From: Acidobacteriota bacterium
GTDB taxonomy: Bacteria > Acidobacteriota > Terriglobia > Acidiferrales > UBA7541
Length of the DNA: 64,000 bases
Reading direction: 5' to 3'
Assembly: GCA_013289855.1 (NCBI GenBank)
Contig: JABCZD010000006.1
Coordinates: forward strand, 124,001 to 188,000
The notes beneath the pieces are model-generated. The model made no database searches. It was not told the origin of the DNA and saw only the letters and a program-made list of their open reading frames with translations. Both the position numbers and the translations under genes were made by a program. Position 1 is the stretch's first letter. Every line of letters begins with the position of its first letter. Shown piece after piece: positions 1 to 8,798 of the stretch.

Positions 1-837
1 CCTGCTGAATTCAAATGGAAAACCGGCCAGGTAAAATCGCGCCTGGTGGAAATTCCAGAAGGCCGCGCCACCCTGGGCTTGCAAGCGCACGATGGAGACG
101 TTGGCAATACATTTGGATGGGACAACGAATTTGACGCTCACGTCTTGGTAGTTCCGGAGTTCGCGATCGACGCCCACAATGTCACTAACCGGGATTTTTT
201 GCGCTTCATGCAAGCCGGCGGTTACGACAACGCCGCGCTGTGGACCGCTGACGATTGGGCCTGGAAGCAAAAACAGCAGATCCGCCAACCTTCTTTCTGG
301 AAGCGAGAAGGCAATTTGTGGGCCTATCGCACCATGTTTGGCGATATCCGTTTGCCCATGGAATGGCCGGTATACGTCAGCCATGCGGAAGCGGCCGCCT
401 ATGCCAAGTGGCTCGGCCGGCGCCTACCTACGGAAGAACAATTTCATCGCGCGGCATATGGCGTTCCGAAAGGCGTGAAGGAGCGGCGTTATCCGTGGGG
501 CGACACGCAGCCCACTGAATTGCACGGGAATTTCGATTTTCGTCATTGGGATCCCGGTCCTGTCGGCGCGCATCCCGCGGGCGACAGCGCTTTTGGCGTG
601 CATGATTTGCTGGGCAACGGTTGGGAATGGACGCGCAGCGTGTTTGCGCCCTTTGATGGCTTCCGCCCGCGCTCTTTTTATCCTGGATATTCGGCGAACT
701 TTTTTGATGGCAAGCATTTTGTAATGAAAGGTGGCTCACCCCGGACAGCCGCCTGCATGCTGCGGCGATCCTTCCGTAACTGGTTTCAGCCACATTATCC
801 GAACGTCTACGCGACCTTCCGTTGCGTGGAAGATTGA
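1..837 (+). CDS. egtB: Ergothioneine biosynthesis protein EgtB, 3'-terminal part (5' end outside window)
   Basis: Reading frame 1 is open from the first base, so the gene begins upstream; a GTG at 46 is only an internal codon. The visible part is the C-terminal formylglycine-generating-enzyme-like (FGE-sulfatase) domain of EgtB, the non-haem iron sulfoxide synthase that joins cysteine or glutathione to trimethylhistidine (hercynine). Family-typical stretches are GNGWEWT, FYPGYSANFFDGKH, VMKGGS and LRRSFRNWFQPHYP near the C terminus. The N-terminal DinB-like domain with the iron-binding histidines is not in the window. It is followed 27 bp later by egtD, the other enzyme of the pathway, which supports the assignment over a generic SUMF1-family protein. 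Confidence 0.9.
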   Translation, partial: PAEFKWKTGQVKSRLVEIPEGRATLGLQAHDGDVGNTFGWDNEFDAHVLVVPEFAIDAHNVTNRDFLRFMQAGGYDNAALWTADDWAWKQKQQIRQPSFWKREGNLWAYRTMFGDIRLPMEWPVYVSHAEAAAYAKWLGRRLPTEEQFHRAAYGVPKGVKERRYPWGDTQPTELHGNFDFRHWDPGPVGAHPAGDSAFGVHDLLGNGWEWTRSVFAPFDGFRPRSFYPGYSANFFDGKHFVMKGGSPRTAACMLRRSFRNWFQPHYPNVYATFRCVED

Positions 838-864
838 AAAAAAACGTAAGTCTTTGGGAGCCTT

Positions 865-1935
865 ATGTCCACGCAATCGGTTCGGGCGCAGGAAATTGCC
901 GCAGAAAATTGTCGACGGCTGTCAGCGAAAATTCATGATTCGCAGCACACTCACGGTGCTTTGCCAACACGCGACGCGCGGCAAACACCAGGGCACGTTG
1001 CGGAGTTTGCTGCCGACGTGCGTGCCAGCCTGACCAAGCCTGGCCAGCGTGAACTGCCCTCTAAATATTTGTACGATGAACTGGGTTCCGCGCTGTTTGA
1101 AGCCATTTGCGTGCTGCCGGAATATGGCTTGACGCGCGCCGATGCCCGCCTACTGGAGCGCCATGCGCGAGACATTGTGGACCGTTTGCCGTCACCTGTT
1201 CAGGTGGCCGAGCTCGGCAGCGGCAGCGGAAAAAAAACCCGCTGGATTTTGCAGGCCCTGGCGCAACATCAGCGCACCTATTACTACCCCATCGAAATTT
1301 CGGCGTCCGCGCTGGCCGCGTGTGAAAAAGAGATGGGGCAAATTGATCTGGTCAGCGTGGTAGGGTATGAACAAACTTATCTTGATGGTTTGCGCGCGGT
1401 CGCTTCGCGGCGCGACGAAAAAGATCACCTGCTGGTGCTATTTTTGGGTAGTAGCGTCGGCAACTTTGACCGCGACGCGGGCGATAGTTTTCTGCACGAA
1501 GTACGCAAAACGTTGCGGCCCGGCGACACGCTGTTGCTGGGAACCGATCTTGTAAAAGATGTGCCGACGCAACTTTTGGCGTACGACGACCCCGCCGGCG
1601 TGACCGCCGCGTTTAATCTGAATCTTCTGGCGCGCATCAATCGTGAACTTGGCGGAGATTTCGACTTGGCCCAATTCCGCCATGAGGCGCGCTGGAATGC
1701 CGCGGAGCGGCGCATCGAAATGCATTTGCGTTCGCTATGCCGCCAGACGGTCCACATTCGCGAGGCCAACCTGCACATTCTGCTCGAACCCGGCGAAACC
1801 ATCTGGACGGAGAGTTCGCACAAATATTTCGCTCAGGACGTTTCCGCTATGGCCGCACGCGCCGGCTTCCGCTGCGTGGAACAGTGGATCGATCAGGCCT
1901 GGCCCTTCGCGCAAAATCTGTTAGTCGCTGAATAA
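865..1935 (+). CDS. egtD: L-histidine N(alpha)-methyltransferase EgtD
   Basis: A 356-residue protein of the EgtD family, which methylates histidine three times with SAM to give hercynine, the first step of ergothioneine synthesis. The SAM-binding loop is visible as ELGSGSGKKT (about residues 126-135), followed by the family-typical LFLGSSVGNFDRDA and LLGTDLVKD. Its length is close to the usual 320-350 residues, with a somewhat extended, unconserved N terminus. The ATG at 865 is preceded by GGGAG at 856-860. It lies directly downstream of egtB, so the two are probably one operon; the amidohydrolase and C-S lyase genes of the mycobacterial five-gene cluster are not seen here. Confidence 0.93.
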   Translation: MSTQSVRAQEIAAENCRRLSAKIHDSQHTHGALPTRDARQTPGHVAEFAADVRASLTKPGQRELPSKYLYDELGSALFEAICVLPEYGLTRADARLLERHARDIVDRLPSPVQVAELGSGSGKKTRWILQALAQHQRTYYYPIEISASALAACEKEMGQIDLVSVVGYEQTYLDGLRAVASRRDEKDHLLVLFLGSSVGNFDRDAGDSFLHEVRKTLRPGDTLLLGTDLVKDVPTQLLAYDDPAGVTAAFNLNLLARINRELGGDFDLAQFRHEARWNAAERRIEMHLRSLCRQTVHIREANLHILLEPGETIWTESSHKYFAQDVSAMAARAGFRCVEQWIDQAWPFAQNLLVAE

Positions 1936-1940
1936 TCCTG

Positions 1941-1994
1941 CCATTTTGGCGCGCGACCCACAGAGCGGCGCATTGCGCCTCTGGCGCAAAATGG
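1941..1994. terminator. Nested inverted repeats after egtD, possible terminator
   Basis: TTGCGCC-TCT-GGCGCAA (1973-1989) is a perfect 7-bp stem. It sits inside a wider arrangement where CCATTTTGGCGC (1941-1952) is nearly the reverse complement of GGCGCAAAATGG (1983-1994). It lies just after the egtD stop and before the GNAT gene. There is no long T-run, so termination is only inferred. Confidence 0.35.
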
Positions 1995-2009
1995 AATAAT
2001 TTCAGCGGT

Positions 2010-2621
2010 ATGCCAGTGGAAATACGCATCCGCACCGCCGTGGACGATGACGTGCCAGTGTTGCGTCCGCTGATCGATGCCTCCGTTCGCGCGTTGCAGA
2101 CGGAAGATTATTCCGCCGTGCAGATCGAAAACGCGCTGCAAACCGTGTTTGGCGTGGATAGTCAGCTGATCGCTGACAGGACTTATCTCGTGGCAGAAGC
2201 ACGCCACGCGAGTACGCCCGGCAAGGATCGTTCCGATGACGGATTTGTGATTGCCGGTTGTGGCGGATGGAGCCGGCGGAAGAAGCTTTATGGCGGCGAC
2301 GCCTGGACCGGGCAGCGCTTTGAATTGCTGGAGCCGGCGGTGGACGCGGCTAAGATTCGCGCGTTTTTTATTGCGCCGGAGTTTGCACGATTGGGAGTGG
2401 GTACGCGGATTTTGCAAGCCTGCGAAGACTCGGCGTTCGCGGAAGGCTTTCGGAGATTTGAGATGGGCGCAACGCTTACCGGCATGAAATTATTTGGCGC
2501 GCGCGGATATAAGGAGATTGAGCGCATTCAGTTGGATATTGGCGGCGACGAGTGGCTGCCGGTAGTGCGCATGGAGAAGCGCGTCTTATTGACGAGTGAT
2601 AACTTGCACGGTGGATTTTAG
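2010..2621 (+). CDS. GNAT family N-acetyltransferase
   Basis: A 203-residue protein with the GNAT fold pattern: an N-terminal IRTAVDDDVPVLRPLIDASVRAL helix region, a central IAGCGGWS strand, then the acetyl-CoA-binding motif region AFFIAPEFARLGVGTRILQACEDSA, equivalent to the R/Q-x-x-G-x-G/A loop, and a final GYKEIERIQLDIGGDEWLPVVRMEK. The substrate cannot be told from sequence. The gene follows egtD by 74 bp, separated by a hairpin, so shared transcription is uncertain. The start ATG at 2010 has no strong ribosome-binding site. Confidence 0.85.
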   Translation: MPVEIRIRTAVDDDVPVLRPLIDASVRALQTEDYSAVQIENALQTVFGVDSQLIADRTYLVAEARHASTPGKDRSDDGFVIAGCGGWSRRKKLYGGDAWTGQRFELLEPAVDAAKIRAFFIAPEFARLGVGTRILQACEDSAFAEGFRRFEMGATLTGMKLFGARGYKEIERIQLDIGGDEWLPVVRMEKRVLLTSDNLHGGF

Positions 2622-2721
2622 CGCAGAGGGCGGACAGAAGAGCGAGTAGGAGCGCAAACCGCCTTCGTTTCTCAGGCTAAACGATAGGACTGCTGGCGCT
2701 AGCTAAATCGTCGGGGGAAAT

Positions 2722-4914
2722 TTAGAAGTGCTCGATGCGCCAGACGACGCGGATTGTTTGGGATTTTTCGCTTAGTGGATTTAGGTGCCAGATGGGCAGG
2801 ATCTGCGAGCCTTGGTAGACGCGCTCGAAGCCTTCTTCGGATTCGGAAACCGTCTCGATGGGCGCGACCCAAAAACTCCGCGCGTTGGGAGCGGTTAGCG
2901 TTACGCGGACGCGCTGCCAGCCATCTTCGACGCGTATCACGGGGCTGGGAAATTCGCCGCCGAATCGCAGATTTTCCTTGCGTGTGCCGGACTCGAAGAA
3001 ACGGTCGTCCGCCGTGGGCGCGAGGAAATTGATGATGGATTCTATGCCGATGGCCACGGAACCAGCGGCTGGCGAAGCGTCGCTAGGAGTTGCGGCTTCC
3101 GCATTCTCTTGCGCGGCGCGAGAAAGTTTCAGCGAGATTTCGCACGCCACCTCGCAGCCGTGCGGCGCGGGACCAAAAGAAAAACTTTTGGTGAGGATGA
3201 AATTTGGCGAGCTTGCGCCATTTTTTGTTAGTGCGGAAATTCTTCCTTCGCGCACGAATTCCGCGTCGTGAGGCGAGGAAGATTTAATGTCGAACGCGCC
3301 ACCCGCGAATCCGAGATCCTCGTGAAGTTCGAGCGCCTCGAAGTTAGCGTGAGTTTTGGCCTGGTCGAAAATTAAGACGCGGAAGGCGTGACGCGGCCAG
3401 CGATCGTAGCGCAGAAACTTTTCCAGACCGACTTCCTTCACGCGGGTCTGTTCGTGGATGGAAGCAACGTGGCCAACCGGAAGCGTGGCAGCCGCGCGCA
3501 CACGAGCGTGATAAGCCTCGGGACGGCGGATGATGGAATTGATCAGTGTGGCATTCGCGGGGCGGAAATCGAAGAACGCGATGGTGGCGCCGTCGGACGG
3601 CTTTAGCAACGCTTGCGATTCGGGAGCGGTGAAAAGTAGTTCCGTGGCGCCGTCGGCGTCATAGTCCAGCGATTCGACGCGCGCCATGGTGGCGCCGGGG
3701 GTGTTACGGTCGGCCAGAGTTTCGGCGCGAATTAAATTGCGCCAGATGTCGGTGCGCAGATGCGGGGCGTACAGACCCCCGAAGACGCCGTGCCAGTAGG
3801 CGTCGTTGCACTGCGCGCGCAGCAGCAGGTCGCGGGCTTCGCGGAGTTCTTCGACAGCGGGCGAATCAGGGCGGCGCGCCGGGGCTGCGGCGATGCGCGC
3901 GGAAACGCGTAGCATTTTTTTATTCAAGAGATTGGATTCGGGATATTTGCGGAAGAAGGCGCGCCATGGGCCGCCGCGCAGAAAAGTTGTAACATCCGAC
4001 CGCGAAGAAAATTCTTTAAGAACGGTTTGATAGCGCAGGCGCACTTCGGTGGGCAGAACCCATTCCATCATTTCAGTGTAAGAAGCGGTGGGAAGATCGG
4101 CGCGGCCTTGAGATTGGTGCGTGGCGAGATATTCGCTGGGCGTAGATAGTTGGAGCCAGTCGGAGTTTTTTTCCAACGCGGTGAAGAATTCTTCAAGCCA
4201 GCCGTCGGTGTAGCAATGTTTGTAGGTCTCGGGCCAGACGCCGAATTTCTCCATGTCGTCGCCCATGGCAGCCACACCACCGGGATGCGCGATAGCGGCC
4301 TCGCGGAGCCAGGCGATGGATTCTACAACGCCGCCGAACGGCAGCAGGTAGCGAAGTTTTTTCTGGCCGGGAAAGAGCGTGACAGTTTGGCCGCGATCTT
4401 CGGCGAGGTATGTGGCGAAGAGTTCGTGCGGCTCGAAGCCTGCGGAGTGGAAATGAATGTCGTCGAGTAAGGTGTAGCCGACGCCAGCGGAGTGGAGGAT
4501 CGAGGGCAGCTGCGGCTCCCAAACACGCTCGGCGAGCCACGCGCCGGCGGGGCGCTGACCGAAGTGATGTTCGAGGTAGGCGGTGAGGCGGGCGATCTGT
4601 TCGCGCTGATCGTCGGGAGGAATGCTGACGAGGATCGGCTCGTAGAAGCCGCCGCCGACCATTTCGATTTGTCCGCGCTGGACTAAGGCGCGGAGCTTCA
4701 CGAAATATTCGGGGCGATTTCTTTCGAGCCATTGGAGCAGCGGGCCGGAATAGTGCAACGCGGCGTGAATTTGCGGATGCTTTTCCAGAAGTTCGACAAA
4801 CGGTTGATAGGATTTTTCGTAGCAGGATTCCAGGACGCTGCCGAAATTGCCGCACGGCTGGTGCGCGTGAATCAGTAGGGTCAGATGGAACTTGGCTGGC
4901 GTGGGGGGCGGCAT
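2722..4914 (-). CDS. Glycoside hydrolase family 57 (alpha-amylase / 4-alpha-glucanotransferase type, DUF1925-DUF1926)
   Basis: A 730-residue GH57 enzyme acting on alpha-1,4-glucans. The family motifs are present: HAHQP (residues 16-20), GGGFYEPIL, WLAERVWEP with the expected nucleophile Glu129, and GDDMEKFGVWP (from residue 218) with the acid/base Asp. The middle and C-terminal parts match the all-beta DUF1925/DUF1926 regions of 4-alpha-glucanotransferases. The frame is open back to 5061, but the first 49 residues of the longer form look unconserved; ATG 4914 begins just before the catalytic domain and has AGAGAG upstream, so I prefer it. There is no signal peptide, so it is probably cytoplasmic and used in glycogen or maltodextrin metabolism. 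Choosing between hydrolase and transferase would need structure-based comparison. Confidence 0.9.
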   Translation of the reverse strand: MPPPTPAKFHLTLLIHAHQPCGNFGSVLESCYEKSYQPFVELLEKHPQIHAALHYSGPLLQWLERNRPEYFVKLRALVQRGQIEMVGGGFYEPILVSIPPDDQREQIARLTAYLEHHFGQRPAGAWLAERVWEPQLPSILHSAGVGYTLLDDIHFHSAGFEPHELFATYLAEDRGQTVTLFPGQKKLRYLLPFGGVVESIAWLREAAIAHPGGVAAMGDDMEKFGVWPETYKHCYTDGWLEEFFTALEKNSDWLQLSTPSEYLATHQSQGRADLPTASYTEMMEWVLPTEVRLRYQTVLKEFSSRSDVTTFLRGGPWRAFFRKYPESNLLNKKMLRVSARIAAAPARRPDSPAVEELREARDLLLRAQCNDAYWHGVFGGLYAPHLRTDIWRNLIRAETLADRNTPGATMARVESLDYDADGATELLFTAPESQALLKPSDGATIAFFDFRPANATLINSIIRRPEAYHARVRAAATLPVGHVASIHEQTRVKEVGLEKFLRYDRWPRHAFRVLIFDQAKTHANFEALELHEDLGFAGGAFDIKSSSPHDAEFVREGRISALTKNGASSPNFILTKSFSFGPAPHGCEVACEISLKLSRAAQENAEAATPSDASPAAGSVAIGIESIINFLAPTADDRFFESGTRKENLRFGGEFPSPVIRVEDGWQRVRVTLTAPNARSFWVAPIETVSESEEGFERVYQGSQILPIWHLNPLSEKSQTIRVVWRIEHF

Positions 4915-5118
4915 GGGGACGATGCGCTCTCTGCTATAGGATAGTACCCTGCCGGCCGGAGTTGGTGCAGAACCTGCGTGGGCGTGCGCGAAATGCGCAC
5001 CGGTGTTGGATGCGGCGGAGGGCGATTTAGCGTCGCGGCGGGCGGATAACGCAAGAGACACAGAGGGCGCAGAGGAGCGCAGGGAAGGCTAGGGATACGG
5101 AGCGTTGCGCCGCAAACC

Positions 5119-5143
5119 CCGCCGCCAAGATGCCGGCGCTACC
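5119..5143. repeat. GCTAC-tailed palindrome (imperfect)
   Basis: Imperfect hairpin around GCCGCC-AAGAT-GCCGGC followed by GCTACC. Its reverse complement closely matches the copy at 53796-53818 (GTAGCGCCGGCATC shared). It lies in the intergenic region upstream of the GH57 gene. Confidence 0.6.
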
Positions 5144-5161
5144 AGGGAAACGTCAAAACCG

Positions 5162-7030
5162 TTAGTGCGCGGCGATCCACGCTAGGATTTTGTTGATGGC
5201 TTCGGGGGAGAAGGTTTCCTGGATTACGCCGTATTCGCTGGGGGCGCCGGTTTCGGTGCGCTGGAAGAGGTGATTTAGGCCGGGCATTTCCGCTACTTCG
5301 TAGCTTTTGTTTTCGCCGGCTTCGAGCGCGGCCTGGATTACCGGAAGGTTTTCTTTGGAGGGCACCTGCAAATCTTTATCGCCATCGAGAGCCAGGACGG
5401 GGCAAGTAACTTTTTTTAATGTGGCGGCGGGATCGTAGTCCAGAAAATAGCGGAACCACGGAGAGCTGATCAAGCGGATTTGTGATTGTAATGCGGGGGG
5501 CGGCAAAGCCGTGGACATGCCGCTGACGCGGACCAAGTCGTTGAGTTTTTTCTCCAGGGCGGCGGTGTCGTGCTCCTGGCGAACCAGGTAGTAGGCTTGG
5601 CGGTCGAAGGCCAGGCTGGCGGAAATTTGCGTGTCGCTTAGGCCGCTGGCTTGGGCAATTAATTTGGATTGCAGGAGAAGAGTCTCTTCGCCTTTCAGTC
5701 CCGGCGCGGCCAAGAGGACCAGCCAGGAAATTTGTTGCGGGTTGCGAACGGCGAGCATGGGGGCAATGATGCCACCTTCGCTGTGGCCGATGATGCCGAA
5801 TTTTTTCATGTTGAGATCGGAGCGAGTTTTCAGGAAGGCGATGGCGGCTTCAGCGTCGGAGGCAAAATCTTCGGTGGTGGCGGACGCGTAGTCGCCGTTG
5901 GAATTCGCGATGCCGCGCTTGTCGTAGCGGAAGACGGCGTAGCCGTTGCGGGTGAGCGCGTCAGCGAGGACGAGAAAAGGTTTGTGGCCGGCGAGAGTTT
6001 CGTCGCGGTCGTGAGGACCGGAGCCAGCGAGCAGCAGAATGGTTGGAAACGGGCCGGCGGTGCGCGGAGTAGTGAGCGTGCCGGCCAGCGCGATGTTGGC
6101 TTTGGCGTTGGGAAAGGTGATGTCGTCTTCGACGTAGGGATACGGCTTGACGGGGTTTTGCGGGCGGGATAATTCGAGAGGTTGATCCTGACGGATGAAA
6201 TTTAGTTTTTGCGGGACATCGGACTGCATCCACGTGCCGGTGATGGCGTCTTTGTTGGCGCTGATAGTGCCTTCGTAGGCGCCTCCTACCCCGGGTATTT
6301 CGAAATTCAGCGTGGACTCTTTTTGCGAGACTTTGGCGGCGGGCATGCCGCTGACGCCTTGATCGAGGCTGTCGAGTGCAGCGACCAATTGTTTTTTGTC
6401 GTCGTGGGTGATGTGGAGTTGCAGGCGGAGGCGGAGGCCGGGTGTTTCTAGTGCGCCCTGCCAGGTGCCTTCGGAGGTGAAGATGGCGTCGGACTTGCGG
6501 CCGGCGGCGCCGGGAGCTTCGCGATGGAAAGTGATGGGGATGGCCAGGCCGTTCTGGCTCCAGGTGCCTTCGAGGGATTGGCGGGTCGTAGTTAGTTTGC
6601 CTTCGAAGGAAGCGCCAGCGTTGGGGACTTCAAAGGTAATGCTCGATTCGGTGTGGGTGACACCGGTGGCGTCAATGCCGTAGACGGCTTGGTCGAGGCT
6701 GTCTAGTTTGGCGTGGAGTTGGCCGTCGGGTGATTTGGTGATGTGGAGGATGAGGTGGAGGGCGGCGTCACCGGCTTTTAGGGTGCCGGCCCAGTGGCCC
6801 TCCAGGGTTCCAGTGGGTTTTGGTGTGGATGGCCCGGGAGTCGGTGTTTGACCGACGGTTTGAATCGGCAGAAGGGACGCGAGTACGGCGAGCAACACAA
6901 TGTACCGCGAAATACACGACTGAGGTTTTCTCGGCGTCGCGATCGTGCCGGAAAAGCGCGCAGCATGCTGCGCCACTACAAGCGCCGGGGTTGGAAATTG
7001 GTGGTGGGCTGGAGGCTGAACTTCAGTCAC
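5162..7030 (-). CDS. Exported alpha/beta hydrolase with duplicated N-terminal beta domain
   Basis: A 622-residue protein starting at GTG 7030 (GGAG about 7 bases upstream). Residues 41-60 form a hydrophobic signal segment, so it is probably exported. Residues about 76-170 and 186-280 are two copies of the same domain (shared features: GxW.G.L, L.LHIT, DSLDQ.V.G, FE.P..G..[FY]EG). The C-terminal alpha/beta hydrolase has the nucleophile elbow GHSEGG (Ser417), an acidic residue in LALDGDKD and a late His in GLNHLFQ, giving a complete catalytic triad. It resembles lysophospholipase/acyl-peptidase-like hydrolases; the substrate is unknown. It is a monocistronic gene, with 247 bp to the downstream GH57 start. 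Confidence 0.85.
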   Translation of the reverse strand: MTEVQPPAHHQFPTPALVVAQHAARFSGTIATPRKPQSCISRYIVLLAVLASLLPIQTVGQTPTPGPSTPKPTGTLEGHWAGTLKAGDAALHLILHITKSPDGQLHAKLDSLDQAVYGIDATGVTHTESSITFEVPNAGASFEGKLTTTRQSLEGTWSQNGLAIPITFHREAPGAAGRKSDAIFTSEGTWQGALETPGLRLRLQLHITHDDKKQLVAALDSLDQGVSGMPAAKVSQKESTLNFEIPGVGGAYEGTISANKDAITGTWMQSDVPQKLNFIRQDQPLELSRPQNPVKPYPYVEDDITFPNAKANIALAGTLTTPRTAGPFPTILLLAGSGPHDRDETLAGHKPFLVLADALTRNGYAVFRYDKRGIANSNGDYASATTEDFASDAEAAIAFLKTRSDLNMKKFGIIGHSEGGIIAPMLAVRNPQQISWLVLLAAPGLKGEETLLLQSKLIAQASGLSDTQISASLAFDRQAYYLVRQEHDTAALEKKLNDLVRVSGMSTALPPPALQSQIRLISSPWFRYFLDYDPAATLKKVTCPVLALDGDKDLQVPSKENLPVIQAALEAGENKSYEVAEMPGLNHLFQRTETGAPSEYGVIQETFSPEAINKILAWIAAH

Positions 7031-7158
7031 GAACGACTCCGTTTAAATTGGCAGGCCGTGAACACTGGCGCATTATTGTAGATGATTGGGCGTGAGAAAG
7101 AGTTGGACAGGCGACAGTGCCGAGTGAACCCAGGTTGTCGCGATTTAGCGTGCAAACT

Positions 7159-7950
7159 TCAGTCGCGAATGCCGGAATCCCAACGGGCTTGTTGGTACAT
7201 CTGGCCAAGTACGCCGCTCCAGCCGGTGTACGATTTGCTCGTGCGTGGGTCCGTGTCCTGAAGAGGAATACTTCCCACCTTGACGAAGCGCTCCCTCACT
7301 GGCTTGAACCGAACGGCCATCACGTAATATAGGGCGATCTGGCCTTGCCAAGCATGGTGGGTCAGAGATAACCAGTCGCGTTTTTGGAACACGTCCAAGG
7401 TGGGCATCTCAGAGTTCTTATAGCGCAGAATGGCGGCGAGGTTTTTGCCGACGGTTTCTTCATAGGGACCGTGCGATTCCGGCTCACCATCGAGAATCAG
7501 AATGGCTCCCCAATCGCCGTCTTCTAAGTGCACAGCGAGGCAATCGCCGGGCGCAAAGACGGGCTTGCGCTTGATTGCTTTACGGGGTTTACGGGGGCGC
7601 GGATTGGGTGTTTCTAGGCTGGCGAAAAACTGGGTTAACGCTATCTTTCGACGGTGCAACAGCGGTCCACCTTCGTCGGACCAACGGTCCAGACCAAGCC
7701 CATTGATGACGATTTCGCGGACCTTCGACAACACCAGCGGCTCGAGTTGGGCGCAAGCCCATTGCGCTTTCGCTATACCGATCCAGATGAGCGGACCTTC
7801 ATCTGGATCTTTGAGATCTTGCGCATGCTTTTGCAGCAGTTTCTCGCGAATCGTCTCTACCGAGTTTCCGCGATTGAAGAGTTCAATGTAGCTATCATAG
7901 ATGTCGCGAGTGGTGTCGTCGGAAAGGATGCCTGTGCCCCAAACGCCCAT
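7159..7950 (-). CDS. Hypothetical protein with DUF4259-like N terminus
   Basis: A 263-residue protein. I choose ATG 7950 because it opens with MGVWGTGILSDDTTRDI, resembling the MGxWGxxxF..D..xD start of DUF4259-type proteins, and is preceded by GAGG at a suitable distance; the frame is open back to 8031. The first half is helical, the middle is a basic linker (PRPRKPRKAIKRKP), and the second half begins FAPGDCLAVHLEDGDWGAILILDGE, a small beta-rich region. No catalytic motif, signal peptide or membrane segment is seen. Proteins with this N terminus are often uncharacterised or immunity-like, but nothing in the neighbourhood confirms such a role. Confidence 0.7.
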   Translation of the reverse strand: MGVWGTGILSDDTTRDIYDSYIELFNRGNSVETIREKLLQKHAQDLKDPDEGPLIWIGIAKAQWACAQLEPLVLSKVREIVINGLGLDRWSDEGGPLLHRRKIALTQFFASLETPNPRPRKPRKAIKRKPVFAPGDCLAVHLEDGDWGAILILDGEPESHGPYEETVGKNLAAILRYKNSEMPTLDVFQKRDWLSLTHHAWQGQIALYYVMAVRFKPVRERFVKVGSIPLQDTDPRTSKSYTGWSGVLGQMYQQARWDSGIRD

Positions 7951-8127
7951 CGTCAGATCCTCAGTATAAAAATCTCGAACGCCGCTTAGTTTGTGTGCGC
8001 GAAGTTGATGACCGAAAGAATACACCACCAACGATAAAAAGAGGGTTAGCTTGGGCCGAACTTAGTGGAGCGATTGTTGACAGGGGCGGGGGCGTGTGGA
8101 AGGCTGGCGGGGAGCTAGAGAGGAATT

Positions 8128-8598
8128 ATGCGCGTTACGGCTAAGGGTGAATATGCTTCGCAGGCGGTGCTGCATTTGGCATTGCAGTATCCGGAAGTAG
8201 TGACCATTCAGGAGATTGCGAGCCGGCACCATATTCCGCTGAAATATCTGGAGCAGATTTTGCTGGAGTTGAAGCGGGGCGGAGTTTTGGAGAGCCGGCG
8301 CGGGGTGAAGGGTGGGTATTTGCTGGCGCGTGCGCCGGCGAAGATTTCCGTGGGGGAAGTATTGCGGATTGTGGATGGGGCGTTTGCGGAGAGTAGTTGC
8401 ACGCATTCAGCGGAGCGGCTGGGGACGGTGTGCGTGGAGGGGGAGAGTTGCGGGTTGAAGGCAATGTGGGGGGATGTGCAGGTGGCGGTGGAGAAGATAC
8501 TGTTTGCGACGTCGCTGGAGGATGTGAGGAGGAGGACGCTGTCGGGGAGGGTGGCGAGTTTTGAGATGGCGAAGTTTGGGGAATTGAAAGCGAAGTGA
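8128..8598 (+). CDS. Rrf2 family transcriptional regulator
   Basis: A 156-residue Rrf2 protein: an N-terminal winged helix (MRVTAKGEYASQAVLHLA, then IQEIASRHHIPLKYLEQILLELKRGGVLESRRGVKGGYLLAR) and a C-terminal region with Cys91, Cys102 and Cys108, the positions that bind a Fe-S cluster in IscR/NsrR-type members. It could therefore sense Fe-S status, NO or redox; the exact ligand is not predictable. The ATG at 8128 follows GAGAGGAA. It is convergent with a ferredoxin gene at 8799-9062, which makes an Fe-S or redox theme plausible, but no isc/suf operon is in the window. Confidence 0.92.
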   Translation: MRVTAKGEYASQAVLHLALQYPEVVTIQEIASRHHIPLKYLEQILLELKRGGVLESRRGVKGGYLLARAPAKISVGEVLRIVDGAFAESSCTHSAERLGTVCVEGESCGLKAMWGDVQVAVEKILFATSLEDVRRRTLSGRVASFEMAKFGELKAK

Positions 8599-8657
8599 GG
8601 AGGTAATGAGGTAGAGGAAGTTGAGGACGTAAAAGAAGTATGGGAAAAAACAAAGAT

Positions 8658-8675
8658 GCGGCCCTGAAGGGCCGC
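8658..8675. repeat. GCTAC-tailed palindrome GCGGCCCT-GA-AGGGCCGC
   Basis: Perfect 8-bp arms with a 2-base centre, followed by GCTACGAAC. One of a family of short palindromes scattered between genes in this window; it lies 60 bp after the Rrf2 gene. Confidence 0.8.
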
Positions 8676-8744
8676 GCTACGAACTACGAACGCTGCGAGA
8701 GATTTCTGCCCTACACAGATAATTCGAGTTGGATTTCAACCGGC

Positions 8745-8764
8745 GGGCACGGCATGCCGTGCCC
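8745..8764. repeat. 20-bp perfect palindrome GGGCACGGCA/TGCCGTGCCC with CTACGAA tail
   Basis: Perfect palindrome followed by CTACGAA. Near-identical copies occur at 12074-12093 (two base changes, same CTACGAA tail) and 27495-27514 (one base change). Confidence 0.85.
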
Positions 8765-8798
8765 CTACGAAGTGCGAATAACGGATTCGATAGAGTGA

